Shown: positions 36,219 through 46,910, counted from the first letter of the stretch. The stretch: DNA of 64,000 nt from Astropecten irregularis (GCA_963971285.1 OZ020248.1:13206001-13270000), one strand, 5' to 3'. The notes: generated from the sequence alone by a model not told the origin. Program-made: numbers and translations.

Positions 36219-37642
36219 CTATAAAGGGAATAAAAGAGACTTTATACCTAAATATACTTTTGTGGTGTCCCGTTCAATATTATTAGCAAGGAATTTGTGA
36301 AAAGAGGGCAGGCATGGCAGGGCTTTGATTTTGGGGGGAAATTATGGGGTAAAAACGGTAATGAAGACGCGACTTTTCACGGACACACAGGACTTTTGAT
36401 AGGTGTCACAAAATATACTCTTCCATTAGGGGGCCTTCTACTAGTTCCAATACAGCGGCAGCCATTTTTCTCAAAACGCCCTCTGTATCCTGCAGTTATC
36501 GGTTTTCGCTCCGATAACAGGAAAGTTTCTCAAAAATGGAAACGAAATGGAATATCAGAAAATCACTCCTCACACCTTTCAACTGGACACTTCCAGATTA
36601 TTATCTGTAAAAATCCTCGAAGTTCAAGTCTTTTCTTTGAAAATATTGTCCGTCATTTACAGGGACACCAATTCTGTTATGTAAACGCGACGTCATGTGT
36701 TTTCACCCCCTTGGCTGAGTGGCAAAGTTCATTGACATCGGAGTAGCTATGGCGCACCAAGTCACTCAAAAACGGCTGGAATATTGTCCTGACTCGATTC
36801 TTTTTACTGGGTCAATTGAGTTTATTTTAAAAAGGTTCTAAAACAGTCTTGATTCCAAGATTGTGAATTATAGATAATTTATCAACAATATCATGCATGA
36901 CATATTTAATGGCAAATAAAATTAAATCTAATTGTTTATCTTGATGCGAAATATTATCACAGCATTTTTCATAATATATGGCATCATTATGAGAGGCCTT
37001 AACATGGATACATCAGCTTATCAAAGTTAAAATTTAAAGGAGAAAAACAAAACACGGTCACTCCGATTAGAGAAAGACTTTAACACTTTTGTCTCGTTGG
37101 CACGCCATAAAAACCCAGATCGCAACAGGGTCACATGACCTGCCGTCTGACATCTGAAGAATGAAACTTGCTTGAGCAGACGACAGTTTAGTTTGGAATA
37201 TTTGACCACAGATTGTGTCTTTTATAAACGTTTGAACATTAGCCTTAAAATGCATTAGTAATATACACCCAAAATCACATAGTTTTTTAACTTTTGAGTA
37301 TCACTCACGACTGGAAACTTTATTTTCAACATCCTGAATGTGGGAGATAGCCCTGAGTGTAGTCATCACTTCAGGGATACTGATCACAAAGAATCTCGCA
37401 CGATTTCGCGGTAAACGGGAGTCGAATTTGGGGAGCGAAAACACATGTCGGGTGAAAACACATGACCAGACGGATACTTCTTGGTTGGCTCCAATTTGTG
37501 CACAGCAAATGGTCATCAGTATTCAGTGGAATTCTTTCCCAGTAGAAACTAATATGAGTAGGCCTGGGCCCTATTAAGTTGTTTTGATTCCCTTTATATG
37601 TATCGTACCTTTAACACTGACTGCAGTGAGTTTACAACTTAC

Positions 37643-37740
37643 CGATCGACGATCCAGCCGAAACGTTACGTCCCAAGCCCTTTGCTTTAGTTTTGCTTTG
37701 TAATCTTTGACTTTACGACTCGAAGTCGAAGTAGTTGTGG
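37643..37740 (-). other. SCD: Probable non-coding first exon of SCD
   Basis: A strong donor on the minus strand (gatcg|gtaagttg, exon end at 37643) follows a GC-richer patch. The left bound of the exon is known from the splice site; its start (transcription start) is a guess. It lies about 2.7 kb upstream of the SCD start codon and faces a similar plus-strand donor at 38092. Inferred only from splice signals. Confidence 0.4.
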
Positions 37741-38091
37741 AAATGACCTATGACCCCACCGGTAAGGTCCCTTGCGCGCTTGACGGCTGTTGTGTGATTT
37801 TACTTAATGCACACGTTCTTAAAAATTGGTGAAAGCAAGCAAGTCACGAGTCATAAAACGTAATGCTGAATTATTTTTATATCAAAAACCAGGATAACAT
37901 GAAAATTAATTAGCCTGCACGCCGCGCTCTGCTGATGTGCCCCGTTTGTGCATAAGAATGAAACAGCCGTCGAATATTCCATGTTGACATCACATGCTCC
38001 GTCCCATTGTCAACCTGAGGTCAATGTCACTGCATAGTCTGAGCAAGGAAACTTGAAAAGTGATCAAGGAGGTCACATCGGAGATTACGAA
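37644..38091. promoter_or_regulatory. Probable bidirectional promoter between SCD and SLC26A11-like gene
   Basis: Two strong donor sites face away from each other: minus-strand gatcg|gtaagt at 37643 and plus-strand gaaa|gtaagttg at 38092. The roughly 450 bp between them are less AT-rich, carry several CG dinucleotides and no obvious TATA box or MITE. This is the arrangement of a head-to-head gene pair. It rests on splice-site pattern only. Confidence 0.4.
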
Positions 38092-38092
38092 A
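38042..38092 (+). other. Probable non-coding first exon of SLC26A11-like gene (3' boundary only)
   Basis: Plus-strand donor acgaaa|gtaagttg at 38092. The upstream boundary is unknown. The first coding exon has its own acceptor (ctctgcag at 40205) followed by only 11 nt of UTR with an in-frame stop before the ATG, so a separate 5' UTR exon is required; this is the best candidate. Confidence 0.35.
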
Positions 38093-38182
38093 GTAAGTTG
38101 TTTTGTGCCTCTTTAGTGTTTTTACCACATGTTGGAATTAAAGAAGAGTAGGCCTACCTGGCCTACCGGGTTATATGATTCA

Positions 38183-38345
38183 TTATGATGTTTTTTCTTT
38201 ACTTATTTTGTTACGGTTTTGTTTTAAAATGTCTTGCTTTAAAAATAAAAAGTTTAACTTTGGCGATTCGGTTGGTGGGGAGCGAGTCGGGAAGGGGGCG
38301 ATTTGGCAAGACGGCGAGTTGGTAAGGGGTAAGTCGGCTAGGTTT
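38183..38345 (+). mobile_element. Half of a second foldback family (interior plus right arm)
   Basis: About 60 bp (TTTTTTCTTTAC...TGTTTTAAAATGTCTTGCTTTAA) match the repeat at 50255-50327. They are followed by an array of GGCGAGTYGG(T/G)AAGGGG units, the reverse complement of the array at 50030-50175. Together these indicate a palindromic element of which this copy kept the interior and one arm. Confidence 0.55.
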
Positions 38346-38541
38346 AACTTCTTGGGAGCAATTGCAGAATACCCCGCCACGCGAAAATACCCCCTAAAAT
38401 TCAATGAATTTTTTATTGAATACGAGGTCGAGCAAATCACGAATAGCGAGGGAGAAATTCTACCTTGCAGTGCAAACTGGCTAGGCCCAGCGTTGACGTG
38501 TTGTGTACAGCTTATATTAGAGAATGAAGCATCCTTATAAA

Positions 38542-39551
38542 GGTTTCAGGTCAACTCGGTCCGTAACCAACTCGGTCCGAGTCAACTCGGTCCGTGACCA
38601 ACTCGGTCCGTAACTAACTCGGTCCATGACCAACTCGGTCCGTAACCAACTCGGTCCGAGGCCAACGCGGTCCGTAACCAACTCGGTCCGTGACCAACTC
38701 GGTCCGTGACCAACTCGGTCCCTATGGGAAAATGCACGCAAAAACGTCTGGTAATTTTGTTGCAGCAAAACGAGTACATATAGTCTCGGAAATTGCGTGA
38801 ATTTAACTATTTATTTAGGTCTATTTATTTATTTATTCATTTATTATCTTAAAAACATTAAAAGAATGAAAAATACATTGGCAGGTGCTGCCCAGGGCCT
38901 GACAAAAAGTAAACCCCCCCCCCCCCCCCCCCTGTTATCAAAGGACGTGCCTTCCCAAACACCTGCCAATTATAAATCTTATATTAAATTATTTTATATG
39001 TATATACACAGATTAATTAAAACAAAGCTAAAAAATCAAAAACAAAAACACAAAACAATCATCATTATTATTCATGAATTGATTTATTAATTTTAAACAT
39101 AAAAAGCACGTTTTCATAAGGCATTTGACTTCGTGTATAATTTAATTAATATTTTAATTAAAATTGTATTGTGCCATTTTATCAAATAATTATGGTATCA
39201 ACATAATAAGACATAATTTATTTCTTCACGGTTTCAGCCACAAGCAAAACATATTATGTTATGATGACATTAAAAAACATTAATGCAAGTAGCCTACATG
39301 TTGTACACTGCTGCTGCAAACTGCATGGATTCTTGTTTGTGTACGTTTTCCCATAGGGACTGAGTTGGTCACGGACCGAGTTGGTTACGGACCGAGTTGG
39401 TCACGGACCGAGTTGGCCTCGGACCGAGTTGGCCACGGACCGAGTTGGTCACGGACCGAGTTGGCTTCGGACCGAGTTTGTCTCGGACCGAGTTGGTCAC
39501 GGACCGAGTTGACTCGGACCGAGTTGGTTACGGACCGAGTTGACTGGCACC
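38542..39551. mobile_element. Foldback transposon with tandem-repeat arms
   Basis: The ends are inverted: GGTTTCAGGTCAACTCGG at the left, and GGTGCCAGTCAACTCGG read inward from the right. Each arm carries 11-12 copies of a 16-bp unit (ACTCGGTCCGTRACCA; reverse complement on the right), and the pairing continues inward through TCCCTATGGGAAAA. The 9-bp word CCTTATAAA flanks both ends (38533-38541 and 39552-39560) as a target-site duplication. The roughly 590-bp interior is AT-rich with a poly-C run and no coding frame. A 9-bp duplication suggests a Mutator-like non-autonomous foldback. It lies in the first intron of the SLC26A11-like gene. Confidence 0.82.
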
Positions 39552-39570
39552 CCTTATAAACCACGCTAAA

Positions 39571-39772
39571 AGTGAATGGGGAAGGTTGGAAAAAATTACA
39601 AGTCCAATGTTGGTCCTGGGAAGTGGATACGTGGATACGAAGTGAAGCTGTTCATGCTGTTCAAGCCTTTTGTCTTGTGCAGCAATGCAAAGTGAATGGG
39701 GAAGGTTGGACAAAATTCTAAGTCCAATGTGGGTCTGGGGAAGTGGATATGCGGATACGAAGTGAACTGCAC
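39571..39772 (+). repeat. Twofold tandem repeat of about 116 bp
   Basis: AAGTGAATGGGGAAGGTTGG ... GTGGATACGAAGTGAA occurs twice, the second copy starting near 39687. Just right of the foldback element. Confidence 0.6.
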
Positions 39773-40216
39773 ATACTGTGTACAAAGCACATTCACAGAA
39801 GCGTGACTCCGTATCCGCAAATCCGCGGCTACAGGGTGGGCAAGGTGAGTGGCGGCCTGGCGGGGTATTCTGCAATTGTGCCACTTCTTGCAAGCAAGAC
39901 TAAAGAGGTGAACCTTTTCTTTTGGCAAAACAGAATGCATCATATTTTAGTGCTAGTAGGAGGACTGGGCAGGGTGTATAATTTATAGTTAAAAAGATAG
40001 AGGGCGCTCTATACATTTTGTGTTTGGGAAGAATTCCACTGACAACCAATTGCATAAGTCCTACGAAAGTTAAAATGAGTTTAGTGAAATCGAACTCCAT
40101 GTCTCATAAATTGCTTAAATCCCTAAATTATATAATTATCAAGGATGTTTTTCACTTTTTTTCCAAAAACTAAAAATACAAAATTAACTGATTTTTTCTC
40201 TGCAGATATCTCCTAA

Positions 40217-40417
40217 ATGGAGGATTTCAACATAAAAGTTGCCGTCCGGAATTACTGCAGTCGACTGAGTTGGCGGAGGCGATTCCCCATCAGCATATGG
40301 CTGTCCAAGTACAAAGTATCGTACTTGCTTCATGACTTCCTGGCTGGCCTGACCGTGGCCTTGACAGTCCTACCCCAGGGCCTGGCATATGCCAACATTG
40401 CTAAGCTCCCCGTACAG
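40217..40417 (+). CDS. SLC26A11: SLC26A11-like copy 1, coding exon 1
   Basis: ATG at 40217, with TAA immediately upstream in frame (40214), so the start is firm. It encodes 67 residues with TM1 and the SLC26 signature LPQGLAYANIAKLP. Acceptor ttttctctgcag, donor cag|gtatgt, phase 0. Confidence 0.92.
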
Positions 40418-41002
40418 GTATGTATTAAAAGTGATGGGGGGTCACGCTTGACCTTTTCAATCAATCAGTGGGAGCATGCGCCGCGGTAGGGCATTGACAC
40501 ATGTACTTTAGATTGGTACTCCTTCGGTCTTCTGATTGCCATCCCCCAGGCAGCCACGTGACCCATTTCATCTCATCAAAATAACGATCCATCTGACGCA
40601 ACCACGTGTCATGCGGATGCCCTACTGAGCGAGTCCACCAAAAGGTTCTCTCATAGAGAGAATACGCCTGGCTGGATCACTCGCAGAGAATCTAGGCAAA
40701 ATGACCGTACAGTCGCATCTGGCGCTCACATATCATGCAGGTAATGGGTCTCATCTGGCTCTCCCTGAGTAACCACTCATTAGACACATGGTCCGACCAG
40801 CGGTACCCGATTGGGTACCATGAGGATCCTCCTCAGAGACCCAGCACCGAAGACATTGAGTCATATCTCCCCAGGCCCCCAGTCAAGGTCCATGTCTCGC
40901 ATGTTTTGACTTGTTCTATGGGATTTTATGGCTTAAAATCTTAACCCACAGCACCTACCACACAATAATATTATAATTATTCTTGTGTAGACTTCTGTTG
41001 GT

Positions 41003-41150
41003 AATGGGAGACTTTGGAGAACCGGTCTTCAAGTCAACATCGCACTCGCACGCATTCGCAAAACAACGCGCGCATGCTCACAATTGCGCAAGCATGGTTT
41101 GCGTGTGCGCTGTTGACTCGAGACCGGTTCTCCAAAAGTCTCCCATTAGT
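41003..41150. mobile_element. AATGGGAGACTTTGGAGAACC MITE (family B), in an SLC26A11-like intron
   Basis: Nearly perfect inverted arms (TAATGGGAGACTTTGGAGAA... and its inverse ending CTCCCATTA) of about 50 bp around a CGCGCATGC-rich centre. It ends 64 bp before coding exon 2. Confidence 0.75.
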
Positions 41151-41214
41151 TTTACCTACCAGACATGCCAGACGACACTCTGATGATGGCATTTTTTCTT
41201 GTTTACTCATGCAG

Positions 41215-41431
41215 TATGGTCTGTACTCGGCATATATGGGATGCTTCATCTACTTCTTCTTGGGCACCAGTAAGGACATCAGTGTAGGCCCTACGGCCAT
41301 CATGTCTCTCCTGGTGGCTTCATTCGGCAAGACCGACCCCCAGAATCCCCTGCTCCATGACCCAACCTACGCCGTTCTCCTGGCCTTCTTTGCCGGCGCT
41401 GTCCAGTTTCTACTAGGGGTGTTTCACTTGG
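41215..41431 (+). CDS. SLC26A11: SLC26A11-like copy 1, coding exon 2
   Basis: The exon is 217 nt, acceptor tcatgcag. It encodes YGLYSAYMGCFIYFFLGTSK and DISVGPTAIMSLLVASFG, a conserved SLC26 core region (S-K-D-I-S-x-G-P-T-A), then a further helix. It ends one base into a Gly codon at gtgagt. Confidence 0.94.
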
Positions 41432-41465
41432 GTGAGTTACCAGACTTTGCATCCTTTTAGACTTA

Positions 41466-41705
41466 GGGTGTTAAATACGGAACAGAGGCTCAGGCTCAGG
41501 CTCCAGCTCTGACATCCATATCATGAAAATATAGGTTGTGGTTTTTCATTGAAGCTGAAGTTCTGCTTTCCTTTTCAAACCAGAGAATCTACTTCAGAAC
41601 CGCAGCCAAAAGCCTATATTTTGATACCCGTTATTTCGGAATGGATTTATGAAATGGAACCGGAGCCCCAAACGGAACCTGAGCCTCCGTTTCGTAAACG
41701 CCCTA
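41466..41705 (+). mobile_element. GAGGCTCAGGCTC MITE (family C)
   Basis: The ends are inverted (about CGGAACAGAGGCTCAGGCTC and GAGCCTCCGTTTCG). The interior is shared with 43015-43255 (reverse) and 60049-60300: ATATAGGTTGTGGTTTTTCA and AGAGAATCTACTTCAGAACC. Confidence 0.72.
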
Positions 41706-42256
41706 TGTTTAGTAACTGGAACCCTATATTACAATGATTTTCACATGATCTTCTCCCAATTTCATGGAATCAGTTATGGCGTATTTTGTGCTTAAGAGCA
41801 CTGCTACATTTGAAATCTATTCCATGGAATCTGTAAGCCAGACTTTCAGCGCTTAAATTGAGGTTTTGCTGGTAATGTGCTGTCGTGCACATTCTGCAGA
41901 AAGAAAAGTCTCCCATGAAATGCACTATAACCGTAAGCCAAAAAAGTCTATCGTATAAAGTGAAGAGTGTTTGCTTACAGTAATGGATTCCATGAAATTG
42001 GGCCCAGTCGTGTACAGGGCTTTAGAGCCATGAACTGAAATAGCCACCAAAAGCAAAAGGGGTACTTGTCAAAAGTAAGCAAGAATAATGGCGTCTATGA
42101 ACATTAAGCGAGAATGATGTCATCAAACACACACTGGATAGTGTTAACACGCTTATCACTAAAAGCATGCGACCATAAATTAAAAATCGATGACTGCTGA
42201 ATATTAAATCACCCGCAAGATTTCCCTGTGCATTTTCTTCCAAATTGAATCCGCAG

Positions 42257-42422
42257 GTGCACTGACTGGTTTCATCTCGGCTGGCGTCATAGCGGGCTTC
42301 ACGTCCATATCGGCTATCACCATAGCATTTGGACAGGTCAAGCACATCTTCGGTCTGAGTTTCAGCTCTGAGACGTTCTTCGACGATGTCCTGCTAACAT
42401 TTCAGCACATCGGAGAGACCAA
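42257..42422 (+). CDS. SLC26A11: SLC26A11-like copy 1, coding exon 3
   Basis: The exon is 166 nt, acceptor aatccgcag. It encodes GALTGFISAGVIAGFTSISA and ITIAFGQVKHIFGL, matching the family G-F-T-x-x-A-A-x-x-I motif region. It ends two bases into an Asn codon at aa|gtgagt. Confidence 0.93.
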
Positions 42423-42566
42423 GTGAGTTTTGTTTTCTTGTGAAACTGCACACAAAGAAAGAAATTGGAAAAGAAAAGCCATTTTTTAGATGTTAAAGTC
42501 ATCGATCCTTGATGTATTACCTTGACAACTAAAATTTATCATATTTGTTGTAAATTTTTATTTCAG

Positions 42567-42621
42567 CCCTTGGGATCTGTTGATTGGTGTAGTAAGCATC
42601 GTTATACTTCTAGGATTCCAG
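42567..42621 (+). CDS. SLC26A11: SLC26A11-like copy 1, coding exon 4
   Basis: A small 55-nt exon, acceptor tttcag, donor ccag|gtaagc. It encodes PWDLLIGVVSIVILLGFQ, one transmembrane helix. Frame and phase fit both neighbours. Confidence 0.88.
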
Positions 42622-43014
42622 GTAAGCATAAACTGAATGTATTCTGGTTTTCAAGACACATTTTGTACTAGGTTATTAAAGTTACATTTAATTTAATTGA
42701 GAAAGAAATTCTGCAGTCTTGAATTTGCCAAAATATGTACAATAAAGAAGAAAAGCATTTCACCTGGGGCTAGCCCATATGAAACAATTGGCACCTTTTA
42801 TCGTTATTGTTATTATTATTATTTATTTGTCCATCAACAAGACAAAAACATTACAATAAACAGAGGAAGTTACACAAATGCCCATGGGCGTGACAGGGGA
42901 CAGAAGGAAGATAAGCTGGCCAGGGTAAACAAAAGTGTACGTAAACACTGTGGCCCTAAGACCTGCCAACCCAGACTTAAAATGCCAATAATATCACAGA
43001 ATAATTGACTCATA

Positions 43015-43255
43015 GACCTTTTCAAAACGGGTGCTCAGGCTCCAGCTCCATTTCGTGAATCCATTTTTAAATCACTGGTATCAAAATAGAGGCTTTTGGC
43101 TGCAGTTTGGAAGTAGATTCTCTGGTTTAAAAAGGAAAACAGAGCTTCAGCTTCAATGAAAAACCACAACCTATATTTATTTTCAGCATATGGATGACAG
43201 AACTGGAGCCCAAGCCTAAGCTTCCAGTGAAGTTGGAGCAGTCGCCCGTTTTTGT
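43015..43255 (-). mobile_element. GAGGCTCAGGCTC MITE (family C), reverse copy
   Basis: Same interior as 41466-41705 in opposite orientation. It ends about 80 bp before coding exon 5 of SLC26A11-like copy 1. Confidence 0.7.
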
Positions 43256-43335
43256 TCTGTTTTTCAGGATTATCTTTTCATTTTAAGAAAGTAAAACATT
43301 TCAAGTGGCATGATTTCTTCTTGTTGTTGTTGCAG

Positions 43336-43435
43336 TGGCTAAAAAGTATTGAAATGCGGTGGGAAAAAGACGAGACTTATTCCCCCAGTAGAGGGCAGTA
43401 TTGCACCTGGAAGTTCCTGTGGCTTATATCAACAG
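43336..43435 (+). CDS. SLC26A11: SLC26A11-like copy 1, coding exon 5
   Basis: The exon is 100 nt, acceptor gttgcag, donor acag|gtagga. It encodes WLKSIEMRWEKDE and then YCTWKFLWLISTG, a hydrophilic loop and the start of a helix. The equivalent exon in copy 2 (62660-62561) is also exactly 100 nt. Confidence 0.9.
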
Positions 43436-43527
43436 GTAGGACCAAGCCACGTTTTCATTTTTTTCTCACTTGACTGGCATTTTTCCAATCAAAGTTTTGC
43501 TCACACAAAATAATGAAAAATAAGTCT

Positions 43528-43700
43528 TTAAAGGGAGCATATAGGATTTGCAAGGCCTCAAAAAAAAAAAATTGAGTTTGAGACAGAAAATGGACTCATA
43601 CAGTCACCATGGGAAATCTTGGTTCATCAGATGCTGGTTTTTTTTTTCAAGGAAATCAAGATTTAGTGTTGTCCGAACGATTTTTGGAACAAACATAAAG
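43528..43700 (+). mobile_element. TTAAAGGGAGC MITE (family D), fragment
   Basis: Starts TTTAAAGGGAGCATATAGGATTTGCAAGG (first 20 bases identical to 47878) and stops after about 170 bp without the second terminus. Confidence 0.55.
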
Positions 43701-43870
43701 TAAATTATTATTCTTGTTAATTTAGATTTTTTGGTCAAGGTTAGAATTATTGTTACGGTATGTACAATTTGATATGTTTTTTAATTTAAGATGTAGTTTT
43801 ATCAATTGAACCCTTTCAGTCCAGGATTTTTTTTGTGTTTTGTGTTTTGGGTTCTTAACTGACTTTCCAG

Positions 43871-44022
43871 GTCGCAATGCCGTGGTGGTGATCATAACAG
43901 CACTCGTAGCCTGGACGTTGGAGACACAGGGACTGGCCGATAAAGTGACCGTCACCGGACCGGTCAAGGAAGGACTGCCTCCGTTCCAGCTGCCAGATTT
44001 TTCCAGGCCGGACTTTTTCAGT
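43871..44022 (+). CDS. SLC26A11: SLC26A11-like copy 1, coding exon 6
   Basis: The exon is 152 nt, acceptor actttccag. It encodes RNAVVVIITALVAWTLETQG, then TGPVKEGLPPFQLPDF, matching the family G-x-x-x-x-G-L-P-x-x-x-x-P loop. Donor agt|gtatgt, phase 0. Same length as its paralogous exon. Confidence 0.92.
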
Positions 44023-44287
44023 GTATGTATGATCATGTATCACATGTAAAGATGTGTTTCTTGAATATTGAAGCAATCTAAGACAGACTAAGTATTATAG
44101 CCAACAGTCCCTGAGACAGACTTGTAGTTCAGTACTTTTTGATGATTACGAGTTGAATAAGTTCTTTGCCATGAGTATAAAGTATGAGTACATGGGTTTT
44201 TTTTTCTTGTGAGTACAAGTATGAGTACATTTTCATGAGCACAAGTATGAATACAAACTAGACATTGTGGTTGTGGGAACAACCACT

Positions 44288-45298
44288 AGGTGTTCGGGGT
44301 CTCATTTCGTAGTGGAAATGTTATTTGAACGTATGTTGGAACGTACAGTATGTGATCAATCGTCCCTCATTCAATGGAATATTAAAATGCACTTCAACTG
44401 CGTGACTGAGCAAAATTAATACATTTACTACATGTACTGATTATGCTGATTGCAGTATTCGTACACTATGACTGATACCGTAAAATGACATCACCTTTAA
44501 TATTGTATGGACAATAACTTCCGGTTAGTTCTTCACAACCAACTGAACATTTTCAGAAGTCATATATAAATATATTGCAATTTTCACTGACGTGCGTCAT
44601 GTAATTATCGAGTAAACAGGATTTGAATAATGATACGTCATCTTTCCTTTAAAAGCGCACAACTTCCGGTTGCATGACGTCACAAATTTCAAACTTCACA
44701 CACATGTCGAAGTTCATTAGTAGTTCACAGTCACCAAATTTGGCGGAAATCCGTTGTTTACTTTTGGATTACGTAATCACTGCATATCTTTAATCCACCG
44801 TAGAGGGCGCTATACAGCCCGTATGACGTCATCGTTTATATTTTCTGAAAGCCCAAGACCTTGTCTATCTTTGATCCATGAGGTTTTTTTTGCCTAAATC
44901 CTTCCGTTTTCGAGTTATTTTGAGTCAAACTTCAACTTCCGGTAACACCGGAAGTGAAGGTCATTTATACACAACACTGAATATATTAATTGTTAGGATT
45001 TACGTGTTGAGTAACATATGTCAATATCAAAATCGTAGGTCATGTGGTTCACAAGTAATAGAACACCAAAGTTTTTCCTAAAAACGCGTGTAATTTGATA
45101 CCCGATGACGTCATCATGACGTCAATCTTCTAATAACAACTTGGCATCATGACCGAAGTTCCCACCAAGTTTCAAGTGAATATCTTGTAACCGTCATATA
45201 GAAGTCCTGCGGACAAATTTGGGAAGAAAAAAAATGGAAAAAAAAAAAAAAAAACTTGAACAATTACAATAGGTGTTCGGCTTGAACCCGAACACCTA
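44288..45298. mobile_element. Possible 1-kb element with TAGGTGTTCGG ends
   Basis: The left border is CTAGGTGTTCGGGG; the right end is the hairpin AGGTGTTCGGCTTGAACCCGAACACCT after an A-rich stretch. It holds four TGACGTCA octamers. No coding frame. It lies in the SLC26A11-like intron between coding exons 6 and 7. Family unknown. Confidence 0.4.
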
Positions 45299-45467
45299 AA
45301 AAAAACTCCAGTACGAGTACGAGAACTGCAACACTGCCCTAAGATATTTATCCGAGAGGTTTAGCTCAATGCATTGATACAGTATAATTTCATAGCCAAG
45401 TATAAAGTACGTTGAAAATTTATTTTATTAGATATAAATTTTTGGCATTTTGTGCTGTCTTACCCAG

Positions 45468-45540
45468 GTGCTGGAGCTTGGGCTCATCATGGTGCCTCTT
45501 ATTGGATTCCTAGAGGCTATTGCCATCGGCAAATCATTTG
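45468..45540 (+). CDS. SLC26A11: SLC26A11-like copy 1, coding exon 7
   Basis: The exon is 73 nt, acceptor tacccag, donor ttg|gtgagag. It encodes VLELGLIMVPLIGFLEAIAI and GKSFG. The G-x-x-E-A-I-x-I-x-K-x-F motif is highly conserved in SLC26/SulP. A TTAA-type MITE begins only 32 bp after the donor. Confidence 0.93.
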
Positions 45541-45572
45541 GTGAGAGAACTCCTCAAAATTCTCTTCATTAA

Positions 45573-45925
45573 AGGTAGTATCATACTTTGGTAAGAAACC
45601 AAAACAGAAATGATTTATGTATAACTTACAGGGTATGAAGATGGTGGTGGTAGAAACAAACTGTTAAAATATTTCAGCCTGAAATGGTGTATTTATTCAG
45701 AAATTAGTAAAACAACGATCGGGAATCTTGTTGATCTTTTAAAAGATCAAAAATAAAAGAGAAAAGACTTAAGAAATACTGTGGCTGTTTTTTACCGTTT
45801 TCTCAAAAGGTGGGCATCGTATGGGACTGAAATTTTCACAGACCACTGTCACTGTATCTGTCTTGATATTTTTGCCCATGAATCTGTATTTCATTTTTAA
45901 AAACCAAAGTATGATATTACCTTTA
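45573..45925 (+). mobile_element. TTAA-type MITE (family A) in an SLC26A11-like intron
   Basis: It begins 32 bp after the donor of coding exon 7. Left TTAA intact, right flank mutated (CCTTTATT). Central palindrome intact. Confidence 0.78.
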
Positions 45926-46104
45926 TTAATCTATTTTTATTTCTCAGTCCCCTTTTGATGACCATGGTGCATTTTCAAATCTAGGGGGAGATGGGACATT
46001 GCTACAATGTTTCCCTGGCTTCCACAACTGTAGGCCTTGGGTTCACATCCAACTCAGGAGCCACCGTGTGGATTGGATTTTTCATCTCGTCTGACTCTGT
46101 TGGA

Positions 46105-46335
46105 TATTATCATCAAATAAGCACAATGGAAACTGACTGGATCAATTCCATTTCAATAAAGTCATTGACAAGTGAAGAAAGAAAAACTGACTGGAGTGGG
46201 ATTTGAACCAGCAACTCCCGGCATGCTGGACGGGCGCTCTACCAACTGAGCTATCCAGCCCTATATGTTGGTGGTGTGTCCCTAATAGCCAATAATCTCT
46301 GTTCGTTTGGCAGTCATAAACCATGAAACCACTCA
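46105..46335 (-). repeat. tRNA-like SINE copy in an SLC26A11-like intron
   Basis: Minus-strand GGCTGGATAGCTCAGTTGGT, then GGTTCAAATCCCACTCCAGT, with both lead and tail present; near full length. Confidence 0.6.
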
Positions 46336-46590
46336 CGTACCACTATATCCCAAGGATCATTTAAGATACGCGTAGCATTAGCAATGCTGCAACCTAAGAA
46401 ATGGTACATGTGGGATCACTCAAAGAGGACGCAACTGTGGGATATTGGCACGGTAGATTCAGGAAGGTTCCTAGCCAAGATGCCTCAATGCACATTAAGA
46501 ATTGTGTTTGCTTCTTTCTAACATATTTGAGCCCCCATTACCAATCATTCAAATGGTTCATTGCTCTAATCTGTTCCGTTTGCTCGGCAG

Positions 46591-46641
46591 GCCGACAGAA
46601 TGATTACAAAGTCGATGCCAACCAGGAACTCATTGCTCTTG
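46591..46641 (+). CDS. SLC26A11: SLC26A11-like copy 1, coding exon 8
   Basis: A 51-nt exon, acceptor ctcggcag, donor ttg|gtgagt. It encodes RQNDYKVDANQELIALG, the conserved Y-x-V-D-x-N-Q-E-L-x-A-x-G loop. Confidence 0.93.
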
Positions 46642-46767
46642 GTGAGTACCTTCCAAAGGGTTAGATTAAGTTGGAAGATTTGGGCTTGATTATATTGAAA
46701 ATTTGCTTGTGGACTGTTTTCCTTAGCGTTGGAAAAACACAACATTTTAGCAGTTTGCAGTGGTCAA

Positions 46768-46910
46768 TTTTACGACGTCCTACAATCAATCATAACTTGA
46801 GTTACAAAGGATTAACACATCTTAGGGTCCTGTCCTATGTAGGGCTGCATTGCATCATAAATCCTACGATTGATAGTAAGTCACGATGAGTTTGGTGAAA
46901 TCGATCCCCC
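46768..46910. mobile_element. MITE family F copy in an SLC26A11-like intron
   Basis: Starts GGTCAATTTTACGACG, interior GTAGGGCTGCATTGCATCAT, ends GGTGAAATCGATCCCCC. Internal inverted symmetry. Confidence 0.55.

Larger units (their letters stand above)
32181..37643 (-). other. SCD: Gene span: stearoyl-CoA (delta-9) desaturase
   Basis: Gene-level entry. Four coding exons (34976-34778, 34105-33975, 32950-32745, 32625-32181) join in frame to 326 aa, near the usual 330-360 aa. The enzyme is an ER-membrane di-iron desaturase that puts a cis double bond at carbon 9 of palmitoyl- or stearoyl-CoA using cytochrome b5. All three histidine clusters are present: HRLWAH, HRVHH and HNYHH, plus the family NSAAHMWG segment. 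Hydrophobic stretches flank them as expected. Two non-coding 5' exons are inferred (36174-36218 and one ending at 37643). The 605-bp minisatellite (35475-36079) lies in the intron between the 36174-36218 exon and coding exon 1. A downstream MITE supplies the nearest AATAAA. Confidence 0.92.

Noticed and set aside
36297-36746. 149-codon plus-strand frame
   Set aside because: No recognisable domain, no clear splice context, and lies in the SCD 5' intron/leader region; treated as chance, though transcript data could change this.
38553-38726. CRISPR-like or satellite array
   Set aside because: The unit is inverted at 39358-39545 and bounded by a target duplication, so it is a foldback transposon arm.
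39528-39943. Minus-strand frames of 115-121 codons
   Set aside because: They arise from the twofold tandem repeat at 39571-39772; no known motif.
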